Under the pieces are notes generated by a model. The model saw nothing but the letters and a program-made list of their open reading frames with translations, searched no databases and was not told the origin of the DNA. A stretch of DNA of 64,000 bases from Escarpia spicata (taxonomy: Eukaryota; Annelida; Polychaeta; Sabellida; Siboglinidae), in the NCBI GenBank assembly GCA_963995525.1, contig OZ023208.1, forward strand, positions 20,352,295 to 20,416,294, written 5' to 3'. Position 1 is the stretch's first letter. Each line of letters starts with the position of its first letter. Positions 53,191-64,000 of the stretch are shown one piece after another. The position numbers were made by a program, and so were the translations under genes.

Positions 53191-54358
53191 TACTGTTGTT
53201 GTTTTTTTTCTCAATGTTTATTCGCATATAGTACATATTATATTTACAAATAAAGGTTGTACATATATGACGGATAAAACATTATCAAACTCATATCAAA
53301 AGCTTGTGTATACATTTTCATTGTATAAGAATATTTAACCAGTATTAATGAAATATTTTTTTCAAACACTGAAGCATTAGATATCTGCATTCGCCTGCTC
53401 TAACCGTTTGAGTTTAAACGAAAGCTATAAATTGCTCGGAAAGGGTAATTACTTTTGTTGAGAAATGACGCGATATATATTTATCCTTTCCCGTAATGGT
53501 TTTGGACGTACGGGATATTATCTCCCGCCAGTGGTCCCCAACAATGGCAATAAGCAGTGGTCCCCAACAATGGCAATAAGAGATGAATCATAGTATATAA
53601 CGTGATGGTGCTTACGGGCCTATTACGACCGCGCCAGTGGCCAAGAAGAAATTGTGGAGGTAGACCCTTCTCCAAGGTTCCACTCCACAAGTTTCGATAG
53701 AAGTTTGTGGTACACGGACTGTAGGTGGTGACTCCCACTCTATTGGTCCTGGATGATGTTATAACATTATGTTGTACAGGAATATCGGATGTATCCTACC
53801 GCGTCAAACTCAAAGCCCATATAGTATGGGTACCAAACCACCATGTTCGAGTATTGAAATTGACCAAACGGATAGAGCTGGAAATATGTAACTTTTTGTA
53901 TAACAAACAAACATTAGTGTTCACTGTTTAAGGTAGAACGGCTCAGCTGGCATGTATTTTAAATAAATGTTTGTTTGTTTCTAGTTCCTGCAATTCGAGA
54001 AGACTTGAAAAGCGCTGTGTAGTTAAGACAGTATTTGTGTATAACGTGCTTGGGTGTCATTGTGCGTCGTGCTGCACGTTCCGTACGGACAACTCAATGT
54101 TCAGTGTTACGTAACGAGCGATCTGGTGCGTGACACATTCTGTTATTGTTTACTGTATTGTCGTTCCGCTGGTGTGCCACATCAATCTGATATGTCCACG
54201 ATGCCGGTTGTTGTCCAGTTGGGGTAGTTTCTCTGGGCGTCCCACTGGTTTTTCATTTTACTGAAACACTTCGTTAAAACTGGTATAAAAATTAGTATGA
54301 ATTTTTTTTCCAATATCATGAACTAAGGAGTGTCGAGAGTCATCTTTGCATAATGTAT
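53191..54358. other. Mostly unannotated; LINE 3' UTR at the right
   Basis: A 26-bp direct duplication (CAGTGGTCCCCAACAATGGC then AATAAG) lies at 53528-53580. At 53770-53880 the plus strand reads ISDVSYRVKLKAHIVWVPNH then HVRVLKLTKR, faintly like the C-terminal end of Gypsy integrases. From about 54060 to 54358 it is probably the 3' UTR of the minus-strand LINE that follows. Confidence 0.4.
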
Positions 54359-57300
54359 TTACGGTGGATGTAGCCGCAACAGAATTTTAATGTTATCGTT
54401 ATCCATGTAAGCTACGTTACTGTTTCTACACCAGTATTTTTCTAAATGTTCTCTGTCGAATCGGAGGCAATCTGTTTTAATTCGCGATTCTAAACATCTA
54501 ATAAAGAGACGTCTTATACACAAGGTTGTCACCTTCTTTTTGTCATACTTTACTTCATTCCTCTTTGTCCATATGCAATACTTAAGTAAGTTCACCAAGA
54601 ACAGCAACATTTCATTAAATTGTGGGACATTCATTTGTTTGAAAAGATTGAATACTACAAGGTTTTCGTCTATGTGAAAAGTAATACCTGTCAAACTTTC
54701 AAAAACAGTTTCGACGAAAGTCCAATTTTCTTGCACTAAGGTACATCTAAAAAATAGATGAGTGAATGACTCCTCTCTTCGCATACATATATTACACTTG
54801 GGTGTTTTACTAAGTTTGAAGGTGTACAATTTTAATTGCGTCATCAATGCTTGGTGTGCAATTCTCCATGCTAAATGTCTATATTTTGAATTTACGAATT
54901 GACAGTGGACATTCTTCCAGACCAGTTCAAATTCAATTGACGGGAAAATAAATCCGACATATAGTGGGTGCACGTTCATTAATTTATTATATATAATCTT
55001 TGTAGTTACTACTTCCGTTCCACTGTAATTGGGAAAAACTTCAACGAACCTATGGAAACACTTTAAGGCATCTCTGTAGAACGCGGGAGCTGAATCTGAA
55101 TGTGGTTTAGTCATATCTGCTAGAGCGGAATTATATTTTCGAAGTTGTAGCCCTATCCAGTACCGTGCAAGAAAAATCAACTTTGCCTGGCTTCCTTTTA
55201 TTAATGTCAGCACGTGTTTAATTAATAATGCATTCAATTTAATACGTATGTTGACTACATTCATCCCTCCTTAAAAAAAACTGTTGTGCATTGTCTTTCT
55301 GTTGACCATTTCTACTTTGTTTTTCCATATGAATGAAAACAATAGTTTGTTTAACCGAGTTTCCACGTAAGCAGGCATAAATAATACACTTCCTGTATAC
55401 CAAATGGAATTACAGATAACCGTATGTAAGATAACGCTTCTACCTTTAAATGTCAAGTCTCTGTTACTGAATAAATTTAGTTTTTTCAATTTTCGAAGCA
55501 ATTTTTCCCCAGTTGTTACTTTCAGCATGGTCTGACCCTAAATAAATCCCATATAACTTCTTGAGTTCGCTCGACCATTTTAAACCAAAAGGCTGGTCTT
55601 TTCTATCTCTCCATTTACCCAACCATGTCCCAAATGTTTTTTGTTTGTTTAATTTCGCTGCTGAAACCAACTCGTATAATTCTATTAGCATTAGTATTTT
55701 CCTGATAGAACTGTCGTTCGTTGCAAATAAAGTTGTATCATCGGCGTACAGTGATATTTTTGCCTCTTCATGGGTCCCAGGAAGTGGGCAACCTTTGATC
55801 ATGGGATCATTGCGTATGCGATGAGCAAAGGGTTCTATACATAGTACATACAACAAGGGTGACAGACTGCATCCCTGTCGGACACTACACTGAACTGGTA
55901 ACGACTCTGTAATGAATCCGTTTACTAATATTTGACTTGACACATCCGTATACAATAGTTTAACCAAATAAATAAATTGAGGTCCAAAACCAAAGGCTTC
56001 TAGTACAGTGAATAAATATGTATGCGATACTCTATCAAACGCTTTAGATTGATCTAATGATATAATGGCACCTGCCATATTTGTCCCTTTGTTATATTCT
56101 ATAAGATTTCGAATCAGATGTATGTTATCTTGGATGGTACGCCCTGGAATTGAACACGTTTGGTCTGGATGCACTATTTCATCCACTACTGTCTTTAATC
56201 GTGCAGTAAGAGCTTTGGACACAATTTTATAATCGCAATTTAATAAGGAAATCGGACGCCAATTTGTCAATAGTTCTGCGTTTTCTTTGTCTTTACATAT
56301 TAATGTTATTATACACTGTCTTTGGGAGGGTGGAAGTTTCCCCTCTAGCCAACAACGATTTATCAGATTTACAAACGATTTACCAATGTAAGGAAAGGCG
56401 AAAGTGTAAAATTCTTTCGGTAATCCATCCGGTCCGGGGGATTTATTATTCTCCATTAGTTTAATTGCTTTCTTACATTCTTCCAACGTAATTTGTCCTT
56501 CACAGTTTTGTGAACTCTCTTCACTCAGTTTTGGAACGTCTTTAAGAAAATAGTCATTTAGAAATATATTTTCGGCTGTACAGTTTTCCATAATACTGTC
56601 TACATTCTTCTTTTATTTCATTATTTGTAGTAAGTATTTCTCCTTTATCATTTTTTAAAACTTTAATATATTTATCTGTGGCCGCCTTTTTCTCTTTGCA
56701 TAAGAAGAAGCGTGTAGGTTTTTCGTCATTTTCTAAGTATTTTACTTTGGATCTTATTTTTGAACCTTCTAACAAAGTATTATTAATGGAATCTACTAAG
56801 TTTTGTGCTTCTTTAATTTGGTTTTGTAAATCTTGTGATATTTCGTGTTTATTTCCGAGTCGGCTTAGTCTTTTTAATTTCAGTTTTGCTTCTTGTAATT
56901 CAGAGTGTTTAACTCGTGATAAGCGGATAGAGTGGGACATTATTAACCGCCGGAATTGTATTTTGCATTCTTCCCACCACTCACTATTTTGTTCAGTAAT
57001 TGATTCTAAAGTTCCCCATAAATATTGGAAATCAGTTTGGAAGTAAGGATCTTCCAAAACTTTTGTATTGCATTTCCAATACCCTGGACCTGTCTCTTGT
57101 AAATTATCACCCAATTGAAAATATAATGACACCATCTTGTGATCAGAAATATTATTGCCTAATGAGTCATGTTGTACTGAAATTACTCCTTTGAAAAGTG
57201 TGTCTGATACATAGATACGGTCTAGTCTGCATTGTATTGAGTTTGAGTTTTCCCAGGTATATTCCTTTCTATGAGGGTACAATTTTCTAAAGGCATCTTG

Positions 57301-57834
57301 TAATTTGTATTTATTACAAATAGGTAACAACACATTACGACCCCGGGCTCCGTTCATGTCATTCCCTCCACGTTTGTCCAAATTAAGATCAATCACACAG
57401 TTAAAATCTCCTCCTAATATTATGGGAAATTTCGCATCTAAATACTGTTTAAAACAAGTAAAAAATTCTTTACGTTTGACTATATTTGTTGGAGCGTAAA
57501 TATTTATCAATTGTACGGTTTGGTCGTTAATTGTTACCAGCAAACATAAAATTCGTCCTTCTGTGTCTCTTTCAATTGATTTAATTTCGAATTTTGAATT
57601 CGTTCTGAACCAAATAGCTACCCCTTTTGAATTTGATGTTCCAAATGACCAGTATATCTTCCCTCCCCATTGTCGTTCCCATTTTTTACCAAAGAAGTTA
57701 TTACAACAATGGGTTTCTTGTAATAGACAAATGTCGACTTTGTTAGCCTTTAAATAATGAATAATGTTTTCTCTCTTCCGAAAATCGTTTAGTCCTCTGC
57801 AATTTAGAGACGAAACACGTATTTTGTTATTCAT
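54359..57834 (-). pseudogene. LINE ORF2: endonuclease, reverse transcriptase, C-terminal domain
   Basis: Segment 1 (57834-56554) is the endonuclease: SLNCRGLNDFRKRENI, E40 in LLQETHC, NIYAPT, GGDFNCVIDL (D143, N145), RLDRIYVSD and SDHKMVSLYF (D231, H232). Segment 2 (56591-55464, shifted) is the RT: SPGPDGLPKEF, NWRPISLLNCDYKI, DQSKAFDRVSH (motif A), VRQGCSLSPLL (motif B) and ISLYADDTTLF (catalytic motif C). Segment 3 (55528-55271) shows FKGRSVILHTV. After a TAA at 55271-55273 the same frame continues (55264-54359) with LTQLKLYTFKLSKTPKCN and CNICMRREESFTHLFFRC, a CCHC-like C-terminal finger. The frame breaks lie at about 56570-56590 and 55480-55525, the latter in an A-run. All catalytic residues are present. 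Confidence 0.9.
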
Positions 57835-57864
57835 TAAGAGTATTTCCTTGTTAAATTCCTCTCA

Positions 57865-59340
57865 TTATGCTGCACATTTTTTCTTACACGAAGCACGTGG
57901 TTCAGAGTCAGATCCGTCTGTCTCCGAACTCACTTCTTCCTCCACTATCACGAGCCTCCCCAAAGGAGGGGGTGTCGCAGACAACGGAGTAGTGACACTT
58001 CTCTCATCTACTCTCTTTCGTTTTCGTCTCACTTCAACCCAATTTTGCTCCTCCCCCTCAGCCTGCACATTTCCAGTGTCACTGTCCGAAAAAATGTCTT
58101 CCGACTCGGGACTCGAAGGACTCCCCATCGTGACATCCTCTCCCTTATCCGACTTTAGGACCGCGTCTACGTCTGGCGCTACTTCACTGTCTATCGCATT
58201 CTTTTGTGTTTCGTCTATTTCCAGTGTAACGTTATGTAACTCAAAGTCGGCAACGTCGTCAACATCTGTTGTCACCGAAACACTTCCCTCGTCAGCTGTC
58301 ACTGCTGCTTCTATCTCTCCTATCTCTACATTCACCGTCTCTCGTTCATCTTTCTCAGTCAAGGTATTCTCCCCCTCCACCACTGCTTCCTGTGACACCT
58401 CTACAGCTTCTTCCTCTACCACCGCCACTATAACCTCCTCTGTCCTGTGTATAACCGCCACTACAACCTCCTTTGTCCCCTCTACCACTCCATTCTCTGT
58501 CACATCTACAGTTCTATTGTCAGTCTCCTCCACGACTGTCGCTGCTGCCCCCTTTTCCCCTCTTTCCTCCTGTACCTCGTCATATGATTCTTCCATGTGT
58601 TTCCCCGTCACCGGTACACTGTCCTCTCCTAACTGGCTAGCCACTCCCGCATACGTACCTGCGGTGGCGGTGGAACAGTCCTCGGTAGAATGGCCATACT
58701 TCTTATGATGTCTGCAGTATGGGGTGAGACAGTCTCGTCTGAAATGCCCTTCATGTCTGCACTTCAAGCACAGGGGCATTCGCCCTGTGGTTGTGATCAA
58801 CATCTCATGTTTATCTGTGTTGTGGGGATTGGTAACTACCATTATATGTGGGAGATCATGTTTATCGCCTGTCATAACAACAGTCCTGACTCCAGTGGCT
58901 ACACCCTCGAATCCCTTAGACACTGACGTTTCGTAACAGATTGACTGTACTTTGCCATGTGAGCTCAAGTACGAAGCAATTACTTTGTTTGGCACATATG
59001 GCGGTGCCCAATGTACCCTCACCGTAAACTGGTTTGCATCGGCTGACTTGACCCGGAAAAGGAGATTACCTTTAACTCTGACTTTTCCTTTCAGGAGAAG
59101 AAGGTCTTTACTTTTGGACTCCTTTAACACCAGGAACCACTCATTGTTCTTTGCCAATGGTCCAAAGGAAAGCACGTGTTCACTTACCTTCCCTATGACT
59201 TCTTCGAGCCCTACAAGAAAATCTTCTCTGTAGTACGGTCTTCCGTCATACGGCCCAGTTAGGATCAGAGAACACTTCTGTACTTCCTGCCAGTCATCTC
59301 CCAGCTTGATCTTGGTCCCCGGAGGCATTCCTTGCAACAC
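57865..59340 (-). CDS. LINE ORF1: gag-like RNA-binding protein with zinc knuckles
   Basis: An intact 491-codon frame. Residues 1-160 form a globular part with VHWAPPYVPNKVIASYLSSH near 110-129. Zinc knuckle 1 (CLKCRHEGHFRRDC, CX2CX4HX4C) is at 191-204, and a variant second knuckle (C209, H212, H217, C222) follows. The second half is very acidic and low in complexity (EEVIVAVVEEEAVEVSQEAV) and ends in a basic RRKRKR patch and CKKKC. In Tx1-type LINEs this protein binds the element RNA to form the transposition particle. The start used is the first ATG of the frame. Because ORF1 has survived intact while ORF2 has not, the copy is recent. Confidence 0.85.
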   Translation of the reverse strand: MLQGMPPGTKIKLGDDWQEVQKCSLILTGPYDGRPYYREDFLVGLEEVIGKVSEHVLSFGPLAKNNEWFLVLKESKSKDLLLLKGKVRVKGNLLFRVKSADANQFTVRVHWAPPYVPNKVIASYLSSHGKVQSICYETSVSKGFEGVATGVRTVVMTGDKHDLPHIMVVTNPHNTDKHEMLITTTGRMPLCLKCRHEGHFRRDCLTPYCRHHKKYGHSTEDCSTATAGTYAGVASQLGEDSVPVTGKHMEESYDEVQEERGEKGAAATVVEETDNRTVDVTENGVVEGTKEVVVAVIHRTEEVIVAVVEEEAVEVSQEAVVEGENTLTEKDERETVNVEIGEIEAAVTADEGSVSVTTDVDDVADFELHNVTLEIDETQKNAIDSEVAPDVDAVLKSDKGEDVTMGSPSSPESEDIFSDSDTGNVQAEGEEQNWVEVRRKRKRVDERSVTTPLSATPPPLGRLVIVEEEVSSETDGSDSEPRASCKKKCAA

Positions 59341-59726
59341 TGTCGTTGTCGTCGTAAAAGTATACTATACTCCTTGTTGATCAAGGTTTCTCCTGTGCCC
59401 TAGCTCAGACAGCAGATAGAAAGGAACAATGGCTTTTAGTGTCTCTTCCGAAAGACACAGGCAATGTGAGATGAACACCGCTCCCCTTTGTGAACAAATT
59501 TCAAAAGATCAAAATAATGTAAGGGAAGGTTGGCCCCACGATAATGGGGAAGCTTTGAGCCACTCCTGTAACGGTGTTAATACTTAACCGACGTTTATTT
59601 TGTCGAGTTCTCTAGAAGCAGGCTTTGATACTTACAACTCCACGGCCATTTGTTTCATTACGGACAACTAACGGTGCGCAAAATTACAATTGCACGCGTT
59701 TTAATCGATAACATATTTTCGAGTAG

Positions 59727-59819
59727 ATATATATATATATATATATAATATGTATATATAATATACATATATATATATATATATATACAGGCTGTATATA
59801 TATATATATATATATATAT
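59727..59819. repeat. (TA)n microsatellite
   Basis: Three TA runs separated by ATAATATGTATATAATATAC and CAGGCTG form a nearly palindromic stretch of about 90 bases. Confidence 0.95.
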
Positions 59820-60245
59820 CGTGTTTAGTTGTTTTCTTTATACAACTACCATAAGTAATGCACTGTTGTTGGCAAGACGGGCGCTCACAAAACGTACACG
59901 TTATAGTTATTTTTATAGTCGAATAAGCTCCTGAAACGAACGTACAGTAATTTACTCACTATCCAAATAGACTATGCACTTCGTATTTATTGGAAAACGC
60001 CGCCAATGCCAAAATCTGCCGGGAATTTCAACCAACCGTGGCTCGTGTTACATGCAATGATTTAGGAAGTAGAAGCAATTATTCGAATACACAATACCGC
60101 TCAGCTGCCGGAAACTGTTAGAAAAATGCGGAAAACTCTGACAAGCGTCATCGACATTTCCGTGAGACCTGGCTGCAGAATCCACGAATGGAACACTTCA
60201 TATAAGAAGTCATGAAGACCACACATGACCAGGACCTAGAAGAAT
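59820..60245. other. No gene seen
   Basis: No recognised feature. Confidence 0.45.
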
Positions 60246-60249
60246 GTGG

Positions 60250-60350
60250 CTCCACAGGTGTGGGAACAGGGGGCAAGGGGGGCAAGGGGGGCAAGGGGGG
60301 CAAGGGGGGTAGCTGCCCCCTCTGGAATTTCTCCGGGGGGGCATATATAT
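60250..60350. repeat. G-rich 10-bp repeat (GGGGGGCAAG) with C-rich/G-rich flank
   Basis: Four to five units of GGGGGGCAAG are followed by TGCCCCCT and CCGGGGGGGC. The plus strand has at least five runs of four or more G within 100 bases, a strong G-quadruplex candidate. Confidence 0.9.
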
Positions 60351-60587
60351 GGTTCTGCCTCCCCCATGAAATGTAAGCGTGAATTGCTGCCAAATATCCT
60401 TCCGCTTATTCAAATCATCTAGAAATCTACCATTTTACAGTCAACACCTTCTACAATCACACATGAAAATCTCCCTACTCAAATGCACTTATGTCACAGC
60501 ATGTGAATTTTGTAAAACAAATCATTTCTAAAAAATACACTGCATTTTTCTTCATGTGCAACGGACAGGAAGTCTAACTAGAACATG

Positions 60588-61033
60588 ACCCCTGAACTTG
60601 TTGTGGTAGACAAAATTTATTGACACCTGCTGGGGTCAGTCACTTGTCATTGCAACTGGCAGCTGAGGTCAGGCATTATCGGAGAATAAACAAAACTACC
60701 GCCAGTATTTGGTGGTTTAACAGTGTGATGCATTTAGGTAATTATATTACAACAGCATAGTGGCATGAGAATAACCAGACTATATGATCTGCATTTACGG
60801 TGAATGAATTTATGTTTGAACTGGGATGACGCACACGTGATCGTCACTATGGAAAAGGGACTTTCCACAGACACTAAAAATACTAGTTTTTAAAGGACTG
60901 ATTGGTGACATATGGCGATAGTGCCTTGGTTTTGTTAATAGTACACATATTCATACTGACACCTACTAATGTTCTAAGAAGAAAAAAATATAGAAATCAA
61001 CTGACATGATACCCGGTGCAACTACCTTAAGTG
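60588..61033 (+). repeat. Interspersed repeat, copy 2 (first copy at 27715-28184)
   Basis: Aligns along about 440 bases with the sequence inside the 26.5-32.5 kb transposon. It shares ATTTGGTG...TTAACAGTGTGATG and GACGCACACGTGATCG, and diverges at the ends (GAACTTGTTGTGGTAGAC and GGTGCAACTACCTTAAG). No inverted repeat of the transposon lies next to it. Confidence 0.8.
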
Positions 61034-61149
61034 TGGCTTTATTAATATCTTGTTCATTGGTTCAAATAAAATAATTGTAGTAAATATCTGTATTTAATCA
61101 ATAATACAATATTTTCAGTTTTCGCCTAAGAGTTCTTTTTAAAATCGTC

Positions 61150-62136
61150 CAGGCCTTGACATTAAGGTGTTGTATTTACTGGCTCAGGGAGCCAGTAGAT
61201 TTGAACATTTACTGGCCCACCCAGAAAAGTTACTGGTCCGGATTTTGTAAAAAAAATATGATGATATCGAGTTTCCTGTCGGTCGCTTCACAAAGTCCAC
61301 AAAGTTTGCTTGGTGCGATGTCATGCTGACTTTTCCGAAGTTCTTATTTGCGCACATTGTTTACTAAATTAAGATAGCAACTATAAGAAGTGATAACAAA
61401 AAGTTACATGAAGATTTTTAATCGTGGTATCACGGCCGGTATTGCCAGGATCAGGCCTATTATAATTATCATGATAAATATGCATTTAAACGCGATACCA
61501 TGTGTATCACGTTATCATTATGACTGGCGATGACTGATGTAAACAACGAGTGGCTGTCGGTGTGCAACAATGTGAACGCTATCCCGAGTCCATGGCACAG
61601 CTGTATTATAAGATCCACCAGTGCAGCCATGGTCTTTAGCAATGCTGTCAAATGTTTTACAGTATAACAAATGTCCTTGATGCCTTTCCATTATGGAATA
61701 TCATATGCACTAGCGTTTTATCATGCAGACAACAATTGAGATTGCCTGCCATCCGTAGCCAACGTGTAACAAGACCGATTATTAGGTGAATAATTAATGA
61801 CCCCCCCCCGCCATTCGCCAATCACACGGGTGGTTACAAATGAGTTTGGCAGTACATACATGTCATGTCGTATATGCATGGCTGAGTTTTTAGTTGCTGT
61901 TATTTAATTAGTTATAACAAAAACAAACATTGATTTAAATATCAAATACAAAAATTTGGCTTTAGGGTTGTCCTATTTTTTTAGATATGGTCGGGTTACT
62001 GGTAACCCGATGGTGGTCAATTGGATTGGAACCAGTGGCCTGGCGGGCCAGTAAAATATGAAAACTGGTGGCCCGAACTGGCCCGACAGCCTAAAAAGGC
62101 GAGGGGCCAGTGGGCCAGTGTTAATGTCGAGGCCTG
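61150..62136. mobile_element. Non-autonomous hAT-like element, 987 bp
   Basis: Left end CAGGCCTTGACATTAA and reversed right end CAGGCCTCGACATTAA match at 15 of 16 bases. TCGTC occurs directly outside both ends (61145-61149 and 62137-62141). Next to each end is TACTGGC/GGGCCAGT-rich sequence, giving longer imperfect inverted repeats. CAGG...CGACATTAA is typical of hAT ends. The duplication is 5 bp rather than the usual 8. It has no coding capacity. Confidence 0.75.
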
Positions 62137-62251
62137 TCGTCGTGAGCGCGTGTTTTGTTTACATCCGGATAACGGTATATTCAAAAGTTGTAACACTTCA
62201 TTATTAATTATGTCATCTTGTCAATAACATTAGATAATATAATATTGTAAG

Positions 62252-63710
62252 TTATATACATAAATTAACATAACACTGATGTCTGTTTTTTGTATTATAA
62301 ATTCTTATTAGTTTTGCTTGTATACAATATTCCAAATGTGGCCTAACTATTGCTTTGTACAGTGGTACAATTAGCTGTTTCTCCTTATATGTGATAGTTC
62401 TCCCAATTAGCCCTATTATTTGGTTACCGTTTGAAGCAGCAATTCCACATTGCTCCGAAACTTTCACGTCAGCACTAACTGTTACTCCATGTCCTATGTG
62501 GATGCATTTACACTTCCCAAAATTGAATAACATTTGCCATTTTCAGACCATTTGACCAATTTGGCTAGATCATATTGTAAAGTGTGTTTATCTGCGTCTG
62601 CTTTAACTGTTCTGAACACTTTTGTATCGTCTGCGAATTTCAGTACTTTGCTTGATACATCATCATCCAAATCATTTATATATATCAAGAATAATATAGG
62701 TCTCGACACCGACCCCTGCGGCACTCCACTCAAAACTGGTTTCAAGTTTGAAATCTCCCCCTCTACTATTACTCTCTGTCTTCCGTCTGTCAACCATGTT
62801 TGTATCCAACTGATCACACCATCCCCTGTACCATGGGCTTTTAGTTTAAGTAACAATCTTTGATATGACACTTCATCAAATGCTTTCTGAAAATCTAAGT
62901 AGACAACATTCACTGGTGACCCATCATCTACCCACTTTGTAATTTCTTCAAAAAACATAAGAGATTAATTAGACAAGACCTAGCTTCTAGGAACCCATGT
63001 TGAGATTCATTTATTAATTTGTGTTGTACAAGGAATTCCACCACGTGGTCTCTAATAAGCGTTTATAATAATTTGCATAAAACTGATGTTAAGCTCACTG
63101 GTCTGTAATTATCCGTCTTGCTCCTCGATCCCTTTTAAAATAATATAATGGTGTTATGTTTGCTTCTTTCCATTCTAGTGGAACGATTCCCTCTTTAAAT
63201 GACAAAGAAAGAATATAGCAAGTGGTGTACTGATTTGGTCTACAATTTCCTTAAGCAGTTTTGGTGGTATCCCGTCAACTCCAGGTGATTTGTTTTCTTT
63301 CATCATCTAAATTTTCTTTGCTATAATTTCAGGAATAACAAACAACTGCCCTAATTGATTTGATTCATCCCCTTAACATTTATTAACTGGTAATGGCAGT
63401 GAATTTATATCTTCTGTGGTAAACACTGAGCTGGAATACTTGTTCAGGGCCTTTGTCATTTGAAACCCATCAGATAGTACGTTTCCTTGACTGTTTTCTA
63501 GTGGTCCAACCTTATCAAGAACTTTCTGTTTACTCCTTACTTAAGCATATAAACTCTTGCTATCATTGTTTTTATATCATTCGCCCATTTTTTCTCAAAC
63601 GTTCGTTTGGATTTTTGAATTTCGGTTGTAGTTTGGCTAAGGGCCTCTTTGTAGTGGTTAATTGGACAAATATTTTATCGGTGTGTTGTAAATGTTGCGG
63701 ATGCATGTAA
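62252..63710 (-). pseudogene. CR1-like LINE: linker and reverse transcriptase, truncated
   Basis: The minus strand, with frame changes, runs from KKWANDIKTMIARVYM through KVGPLENSQ, FFLCHLKRE and NKSPGVDGIPPKLLKEIVDQ. A long open part (62958-62494) follows: EITKWVDDGSPVNVVYLDFQ, KAFDEVSYQRLLLKLKAHG, GVPQGSVSRPILFLIYINDL and KFADDTKVFRTVKADADK. A shifted frame then reads MLFNFGKCKCIHIGHGVTVS and LIVPLYKAIVRPHLEYCIQA. YLDFQKAFD, PQGS and FADD are RT motifs A, B and C. Compared with the copy at 25.7 kb, about 25-30 codons after IHIGHG are deleted. Same family as 18.05 and 25.7 kb. The 5' end lies near 63700 and the 3' end near 62300. Confidence 0.85.
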
Positions 63711-63849
63711 AAAACTGTAATATTGTCTCAATGTTTTGAATACTGTACATATGGAACAAAAATACCAAGTTGTAGTTGGGGCAAAACGCATAGGGTCGGG
63801 GGTACTCTATTTGATATAACTATAAAAGTGAGTAAATGAGTTGCAAAGG

Positions 63850-63985
63850 TTTATTAGTGCAAAAGAGTATATAATAAACATGTTAAGTCAAACGAGTATA
63901 TAATAAACATCTGAAATCAAACGCGTATATAATAAACATATTAAGTCAAACGAGTATATAATTAACATGTTAAATCAAACGCAGC
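63850..63985. repeat. 29-bp tandem repeat
   Basis: GTATATAATAAACATNTNAA recurs at 63867, 63896, 63925 and 63954, exactly 29 bases apart. It decays near the window end. Each unit has an AATAAA word. Confidence 0.9.
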
Positions 63986-64000
63986 CACCACCGATACATA

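Larger units (their letters stand above)
54359..59640 (-). mobile_element. Nearly complete L1/Tx1-type LINE
   Basis: The minus strand carries ORF1 (59340-57865), a 30-base gap, then ORF2 (57834-54359) with endonuclease, RT and C-terminal domain. The leading 300 bases or so above 59340 are probably 5' UTR. Two-ORF layout, zinc knuckles in ORF1 and an AP endonuclease with GGDFN place it in the L1/Tx1 group. ORF2 has only two frameshifts and one stop, so the insertion is fairly young. Exact ends and target duplication were not located. A (TA)n block lies about 90 bases beyond the presumed 5' end. Confidence 0.85.

Noticed and set aside
57764..58708. 314-codon serine/threonine-rich plus-strand frame
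   Set aside because: Antisense shadow of the acidic, low-complexity end of LINE ORF1 on the minus strand.

Overview
This is a window of AT-rich eukaryotic genome, almost certainly from a metazoan and most likely an invertebrate. There is no operon structure. Open frames are short and many end at clean GT/AG splice signals. The repeat cargo is typical of animals: CR1-, L2- and L1/Tx1-type LINEs, a tRNA-headed SINE, and MULE, pogo/Tigger, hAT and Gypsy remnants. I cannot name the species. Lophotrochozoans or invertebrate deuterostomes such as lancelets would fit. One 200-base assembly gap lies at 15188-15387. LAYOUT. 0.4-2.5 kb: broken intron-containing MULE transposase and a LINE ORF1 remnant, both on the minus strand. 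3.4-9.5 kb: tandem arrays (87, 55/69, 36, 149, about 39 and 24 bp), a probable degraded Gypsy 5' end, and a strong hairpin. 11.3-13.4 kb: a CR1-like LINE whose 5' half is inverted. 17.5-19.4 kb: LINE fragments and a (GT)n block. 21.0-24.6 kb: two plus-strand exons of a host gene, the mitochondrial rRNA 2'-O-methyltransferase MRM1. 26.5-32.5 kb: a candidate DNA transposon with inverted repeats of about 450 bp around a minus-strand ORF family I recognise only as an unnamed invertebrate repeat protein. It is itself split by a 5'-truncated L2-like LINE. 33.7-34.2 kb: two cysteine-rich exons. 35.4-45.4 kb: plus-strand leucine-rich-repeat exons of NLR type inside a duplicated block of about 2 kb that also carries a pogo/Tigger N-terminus. 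91-bp and 31-bp satellites sit between the copies. The last third holds three SINE copies (38, 47.7 and 51.8 kb), Gypsy integrase tails, a CACGTG-rich array, and a nearly complete L1/Tx1 LINE (54.4-59.3 kb). It also holds a 987-bp non-autonomous hAT-like element and another CR1 copy. HOST GENES. Only MRM1, the LRR exons and the two cysteine-rich exons look like host coding sequence. They are separate genes on the plus strand, and none is complete here. Much of the rest is mobile or tandem DNA, and most transposon ORFs are broken by stops or frameshifts. Translations and repeat comparisons were done by hand, so boundaries are approximate unless splice sites or target-site duplications fix them.
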